NCBI GenBank assembly: GCA_029891345.1
Contig: CM057003.1
Span: 9,242,209-9,306,208, forward strand
Direction: 5' to 3'
Source: Dryococelus australis
Taxonomy: Eukaryota; Arthropoda; Insecta; Phasmatodea; Phasmatidae
Length of the DNA: 64,000 nt
Every line of letters begins with the position of its first letter. Within the stretch, counting starts at the first letter, position 1. Positions 58,165-64,000 of this stretch are shown here, piece by piece. The notes under the pieces are model-generated. The model ran no database searches. It saw only the letters and a program-made list of their open reading frames with translations, and was not told the DNA's origin. Position numbers and translations under genes: made by a program.

Positions 58165-58690
58165 ATAGTGCAACACTTCACGAGTTATATATCGCCACTC
58201 TGAACGTCACTTCTCAACTGCACTCCGAGGCACGATGTGCGCCTTTCGCTACTGTTGTCCGTATGAGTACCAACCGAGTAGCAAAAACCTACCTATTCCA
58301 AAATATCCTACTCGATGCCACGGACAATAAATGGCATGATAACAATGTGTGCGAAGTAGCTTAAGGGGTCGGAAGGTCAAATTGCTCGAATTTAAAACTT
58401 TAATTTATTGCTTATTGGAAACGTTCATAATTCCTTCAAAATTACACCGATTTATATTCTAAAACCAGTTTCGAATTCCTCTCAACGGGGCCTTTCAAGT
58501 GAATTCTAACATTAGCTACTTCTTATAAACGGTTTAAATGTTAGCTACCAGAGGTCATCATAGCAAATATCAGAATGGTGTCTCACAGGCCCCTAAAGTT
58601 AAATCTCATTTTAAAGCTCTTTATGAAGGGAATTAAAAAAATAATATGTTCATTTTCGTTTTGGTTAGTAGTTATTAAATAAACTTACCT
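58165..58690 (+). repeat. Left long inverted repeat of the transposon
   Basis: Best-matching part 58270-58650. Outer matching weakens before about 58205 but shows continued collinearity ('GAACGTCACTTCTCAAC' against the right arm's inverse 'GTAACGTTCTCTCCTAAC'). Confidence 0.82.
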
Positions 58691-59220
58691 TTCAACATGT
58701 TTGCCTTCTGTACTGTAAATGTTATGTATTGAATTTGTCCACAGGAAAAGCTCACGTGGGCACCTCCTGACTTCTTCATTGTATTAGCAACATTGTGTCT
58801 TAAAATATCTTCTCAAAATGTTAACCATAATTTAATATATTTTTGTTTGATTGCAGGACAGAAGTAAATCTCCAACAATAACGGAGGTTGCAGAGGAAGA
58901 TGTAATTCCGTCTGGGGTATCGCAGTAGCTGCGTTATACATGTTTCGGATTAGAAAGACGTTGCGAAGCTAGTCTGTCAGCAAAGTAGGTATTGAATCTT
59001 GGAAGACATTACTGAGAGCAGCAGAAATCCGCAACTATGAACCCATTCTGAATACTGGAGAAAAACGTCGCAGAAGGAGAAATTCCAGAAATATATTACC
59101 ATAGGAAATGTCGAAGCATTTTTGCGATGAAGAAACTGTTGGAACTCCATAAAAGAGAAGAATATAAAACCAGTACAAACCAAAGATGAGCCAAGCAATA
59201 ATGAATACTGTCAATGAGAC

Positions 59221-62200
59221 GGAGGATCCTCCAGTGTAGTTTATGAAGTAAAATGTATTATCTGTGAAAAAATTTCTAAGTACTTGAAAGGCCAGCATAC
59301 CAGGGAACAACTCGTTCAGGGTTGTGAATTATGTGCAGATGAAAGTAATAGGAATACAGCATAAATGAAGATGGATTCAAGGATTATTGGTATTCCAGGC
59401 AGAGACTTAGTAGCCGCAGAGACTCATTATCACAGATGGTGCTACCATGCTTACACAAAATTAGAGAAAACTGATATAAATTATAGCTCTGACAAAAACT
59501 TCATTGAAGATAGTACAAATTATGATGATGTGGAAAAGGTCGCTTTTAAGTAACTTTTAAATTGTATTAGAATTTACTTGTTTACTGATTTACGAGTTAT
59601 GGCAATGATTGAAATAACAAAAATGGAATTGTATGGCATCAGCGATGTCAGAGAGTCGACAAAAAAAAACGCATTCTACGAAAGCTTGAAAACGAGTTCC
59701 CAGGAGTTTTGCGCAGTTTCTCAATGACGGAAGACTGTATTTGTACCCAGAGAATCTCGCTGTCTTTAAGTTGTTTAGAGAAAATAAAAAAAATTAAAGA
59801 AAGAGCTTCAGAGCCTAAATACTACACTGAAAGATAATATTATTATGCAAACAGCCTACAAACTAAGACTTGAAATTCAAAAGCAACCGGTTACACAAGT
59901 TTGGCCTCCAAATATTGAAAAACTGAGTGAAGAAGTCGTCGTGCCAGAATCACTTTCTAAGTTCTTGTATGCTTTGATTACTGGATCAGAAAATAATGTT
60001 CATGCTCGAACAAAACAACGAGTTTCATCCTTACAGCAATGGTAAGTTAAACCTCCAAAACACATACGTCTTTCATTTGCCATAGAATCTCTTAGAGGAA
60101 ATGTTGAGTTAATAACAATTCTCACTCGTCTTGGCTACTGCATTTCTTACTCTAAACTTGAAGAGATTGTTGTTGCAGCCTTATGCATTCAAAAATGGTT
60201 ACAGCAGATAGAGCCGCGATTGTATCTTCTAACATTGTGCTTGGTGTTTTGGCTACTTTAGCTTGGGATAACAGACGGACAGCAGGAGACATTATGTGGG
60301 AAGGTAACATCACCAAAACTGTCTGTCTGCATTTTTGATCAGGCACTGTATGCAAAAGCCTTAGAAATCATATGGAAGCATCCCCATGTGTTTAAAGAAG
60401 TGATCGTTCTTCGTTTAGGTATATTTCATACCATATGCACATGAAAGGAAAGAGGTACAAAGATGCTGGGTTACGAGATTTGAGTTTTGAAGCAGTTGTA
60501 ATTGCTGATGGTTCAGTTGATGCTGTAATGGAATACCGTTATTGCAATAGAGGTATTAGACTACAAAAAATTATATATGAAGCTTTAATGAGAGTGGTAT
60601 GGAAGGGTTTCATACCTTGGTTGGGTGATAATCATAAGGATGATCAGTGTGAGTTGTATGATTTATTGACACATGTGAACAATTTCTCTTCAAATATTTG
60701 CATGACATCAGCAGAAGAACTTGTTCAAAGAGTTTCGTATGGAAGGTTATGGCAACATTTCAAAGACTACATGAAATTTTTGAGAAATGGAAATGGAGCC
60801 CTCTCAAAATTCTGGATTCTTGCCTAGATATGGTTGAATTACTCCTCTGTTTCATTCGAGCACCATGGGAAGGGGATTCGTTGCTTCATTTGGCTTCCAT
60901 TTGTACCATGATCCCTTGGTGTTTTGCCTATGAAAGGATAAATTATGCAAGGTGCCTGCCTGTATACTATGCCCAGATGACACAACTTGCCAATGAACAT
61001 CCTGATATACACAGCTACTTCATGCAGGGAGGATTTTGTGTGCAACTAGGAATCAAAAATCAATTCGGCCATATATCAGTAGATCAAGCCATTGAAGAAA
61101 CTATAAAGAAAGATACATAGACTGCAGAAGGAACAAAAGGGTTCAGCTTAAATCCAGATGCAGTATCAATATAACTATTTTACATATGACGCAAGGTGTT
61201 TGCTTCTGCGGCAACTCCGAGAAATTATTGGGGATAAAATATACAATTTTTCTTATCAAGATATTCATACAGCTCGGATTCAAAAGAAGATGCAAGAGTT
61301 CTAGAATTGATTCGTTTGCTTGATAATTTGGTGAACCCCTTTTCTGATAGCCACAGTGATCTTGTGAGTTTATCTAGTAAAGTTATAGTTTCTGATGACG
61401 TGGTAGAAGATCTGCATAGAGTTTATGCTGTTGGAGAAGAAGAATACCAGAAGTTTAAAAGTTTGCGCCTTGATAAAGAAATGTCGGAAATTCAATTCCA
61501 TGATAAAATGACTAAACTAAATCTAAAGATTCTCTTTCAAATTGTTGAGAGAAAATCTTGGAAGAGAGAACAGGGAAAGAAGTAATTCTGAACGTAACTT
61601 ATTTTCGCTTATAGCCCAAGGTGGGCAATAGAACATGAAAGAAATTCTTGCTCATCCACTTGGACCTGTGCCTTGGGCACTTGCCAATGGTGATGGGACA
61701 GTGCGAAAGGCTAATAAAGCAGTACTCAGGAAAGAACCTGAGAAAGTTGCCTCAAGCAGAAGTAATTCATCAGCCAGCTGTTATAGTCATTGAGGGCTTG
61801 AGTATAGTCCACAAAGTGAAGAGAAAACATTTGGTCAGTTAGCTGACACTTTTTTTCTCAATGGTAATGCAGGACGCTGCAGATAACATAGAAATACATG
61901 TAGTGTTTGATGTGTACAGGGATATATCCATTAAAAATATCGAGGGGTATAGGCGTGTTTCAAATCCGAACACTCTTAAGTTCAAAAACATCTCCTCAAA
62001 TCACAAAATCCAACAGTGTAAAAAGTTTCTCTTAAGTAGCAGCAACAAAACTGAGTTAGTTAGATTTCTTGTTGACCAGTGGAAGCTTACTACCTACAGA
62101 AATGCATTAATAGGTAAGATACATTTTGTGACAGTTGAAGAAAAGTGCTTCAAGATTACACCCCTAGAATGGGACCCTGTACTTGAATTAAGATACACCC

Positions 62201-63055
62201 ACAAAGAAGCAGATACACGAATCTTGTTTCATGCCTTATATGTTTCTCAATCAGGAACCACATCAGTAGCGATATGTTGTGAAGATACAGACATACACAT
62301 ACTGAGCTTAGGTTTTGCACATCTTATTCCCAGTAACTTGTACTTCAAGTGTGGTGCTCACAACCATGTCAGATATATTAATGTTTCAAAACTTTCAACT
62401 ACTTTAGGAAGAAGTGGTTGTGAAGCTTTGATTGGTCTTCATGCTTTCACAAGATGTCTCTCTGTGAGTGCTTTCGCTGGTCGCAGGAAACTGATTGCTT
62501 TAAAGCAAACGAGAAATGATGAAAGCTTCCAAACTGCATTTTCTGAAGTAGGAAAATAATGGGATGTCCCTGAGCAGTTATTTGAGAAGATAGAACTACA
62601 TACATGTCGCATGCACGTGTCATCTTCTCCAACAAACTTAGTCAATGAGCTGCGATACCGAATCTTCTGTGCAAAATAAGGAAATTTAATCCGGTCAACT
62701 CCCACCATGCCAAGATTGTCCTCTCATGCATACACTGCGTGTAAACTACCAAGCCAGCATTTGGAGACGCAGCATGAGAAGTGATCCTGAAATACCAAAC
62801 CCAAAGGAATTTGGATGGGTTTTTGACGGTAACAAAGTTTCAATTCAATGGATGCGAAAACCTGCTGCTCATGGTGTAATGATAGACTTGATGGCATGTG
62901 ATTGCAAGCATTCGTGTAAAATACGAATTGTTCATGTATTATTAATGGACTGAAGTGCACTGAAATGGGCAAACCACCGGCTTGTGATAATCAAAAAGAA
63001 AAATACTAAGAGCTTGGGAGAACTGAGGGTGAAAGTGAGGGCTTTAAAATAAAAC
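59221..63055 (+). pseudogene. Broken transposon gene with zinc-cluster, PIN-like motif and Cys-rich tail
   Basis: Frames chained on the plus strand give one degraded protein of roughly 1,100 to 1,200 residues. (1) 59239-59460 has a CIIC…H…CELC…HYHRWCYHAY cluster, probably zinc-binding, interrupted by an in-frame TAA before MKMDSRI. (2) 59700-60060 has a FLNDGRLYLYPENL-like segment. (3) About 60330-61120 has FDQALYAKALEIIW, VVIADGSVDA, DMVELLLCFIRAPWEGD, then PWCFAYERINYARCLPVYY. (4) About 61640-61860 is an AHPLGPVPWALANGDGT-like segment split across frames. (5) 61861-62559 has HKEADTRILFHAL, EDTDIHILSL and GLHAFTRC. (6) 62726-63020 has a C-D-C-x3-C…GLKC tail. At least six stops or frameshifts break it. 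I know this arrangement from multi-copy uncharacterised proteins in insects and other invertebrates. The acidic pair in (5) resembles the core of PIN/XPG nucleases, an inference only. Confidence 0.78.
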
Positions 63056-63324
63056 AGTTCATGTGTATATGATACACGATTATAATATGTACTGTGATAA
63101 CCAAACGGATTAATTTTCTTATTTTCCAATTGCTACATGAAACAAATCAAACCTACAACGTTGCGAGAAGTCAACCACAGTGTAAAGTGTGGAAACTCAC
63201 TATTGTAAAACAATGGAAGAATCCTTGCGACACACAAGTTCTTTGCTTTGGAACACGACAGGAGAATGAACTGATATGTTTCTGTGTAAACATTCCGTAA
63301 GCAATATGGGAACAAAGAAAGTTT

Positions 63325-63905
63325 GAAATATAACTTTATTTTATAACCTCTGCACAAAATGAAAATTCAAATATTATTTGGAATTCCTTTCATAAAATGC
63401 TTTAAAATGAAATATATAACTTTACGTGTCTGTGACACACCGCTCAGATGTTTTCAATAGTGACTTTTGGTGGCTAACTTTCAAATCATTCGTAGAAAGT
63501 CGTTAAGTACCTAATGTTGCCCACTCATTTGGAAGGCCACGATGACAGGAATTCGGAACTAGTTTCAGAATTTAAATCGGTGTAATTTAGAAGGAATTAT
63601 GGTTATTTCTAATGAGCATCACGTTAAAGTTCACAATTTGATCAATTTGACCTTTTGACCTTTATTTAACCCCTTAAACTACATGGCACACATGGTTATC
63701 ATGACATTTCATGTTCCTGGGAATGTGGGATACTTTGCAGTAGGTAGAGTTTTGCTCCTTTGTTGGTACCAATTAGTCGATATTTGGCGTCTGGCCCACG
63801 GACTATTACGCGCGATGAACAACGGAGCAGCTTGCTATTTGGTTAGGAGAGAACGTTACACCATTGTATTTTCATATTTTTTCTGCTATATTGTGAATTT
63901 CGAAA
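63325..63905 (-). repeat. Right long inverted repeat of the transposon
   Basis: Inverse of 58165-58690. The inner part at 63349-63450 and the middle at 63500-63700 match best. 63906-64000 shows no clear match. Confidence 0.82.
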
Positions 63906-64000
63906 TCTGAATAAAGTTCCCTCAGATTGCGAAAATGTCACAATGTGAGCCGTGTCTACATATTGCATGATGTATGACGTATGCATTGTGTAATGAACAG

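Larger units (their letters stand above)
58165..63905 (+). mobile_element. Long-inverted-repeat DNA transposon, about 5.7 kb
   Basis: The left arm (about 58165-58690) and right arm (about 63325-63905) are inverted copies. Reading the right arm in reverse, both share TTTAAGGGG-type sequence, 'AGGTCAAATTG', 'CATAATTCCTTC', 'AAATTACACCGATTTA', 'CGAATTCCT', 'CATTTTAAAGC' and 'CATGATAA'. They are diverged by about a quarter, by eye, so the insertion is old. Between the arms lies one broken gene (59221-63055) on the plus strand. Outer ends and target duplication could not be fixed. The right end is close to the window edge. Confidence 0.82.

Noticed and set aside
58977-59310. Hydrophobic minus-strand frames at the start of the transposon gene
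   Set aside because: They are antisense to the recognised plus-strand gene remnant.

Overview
The window is eukaryotic nuclear DNA, most likely from an insect with a large, repeat-rich, AT-rich genome. The evidence is two short GC-rich coding exons of an insect-type neuroligin with canonical splice sites, long AT-rich non-coding stretches, tRNA-derived SINEs, many MITE-like elements and several minisatellites. There are no operons, ribosome-binding sites or compact gene layout. I cannot name the species.

The only recognisable host gene is a neuroligin on the minus strand. An upstream exon (30542 down to 30241) and the next exon (23147 down to 22683) join in phase 0 across an intron of about 7.1 kb. 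They encode the middle and part of the C-terminal half of the extracellular cholinesterase-like domain. The N-terminal exons should lie beyond 30542 on the right. The exons for the end of the domain, the transmembrane segment and the cytoplasmic tail should lie left of 22683. I could not find either inside the window, so most of the window is probably intronic.

Most of the rest is mobile or repetitive DNA. The commonest component is a superfamily of inverted-repeat elements whose ends resemble GTTCACGGTAAAGTGAGCAC. It comes in three types: A (about 420 bp, ten copies plus a fragment), B (about 235 bp, five copies) and C (about 430 bp, seven copies). Several are nested, which gives relative ages. 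Other elements are SINEs of at least three tRNA-like families, a hAT-type MITE with a target duplication, a foldback MITE, a decayed Tc1/mariner-type transposase, a LINE 3' tail, and two copies of a repeat of about 1.2 kb that both carry a short membrane-like reading frame. There is also a pair of inverted tRNA-headed repeats around a tandemly repeated 1.4 kb core.

Five minisatellites have periods divisible by three (81, 117, 57, 36 and 72 bp) and are therefore open over long distances, often on both strands. Two more (35 and 28 bp) are not. Four of the five abut a SINE, MITE or palindrome.

The most interesting object is at the right end. At about 58165-63905 lies a decayed DNA transposon of about 5.7 kb with inverted repeats of about 500 bp or more. 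It carries a broken gene with an N-terminal Cys/His cluster, a central conserved region, a C-terminal acidic motif pair resembling PIN/XPG-type nucleases, and a cysteine-rich tail.
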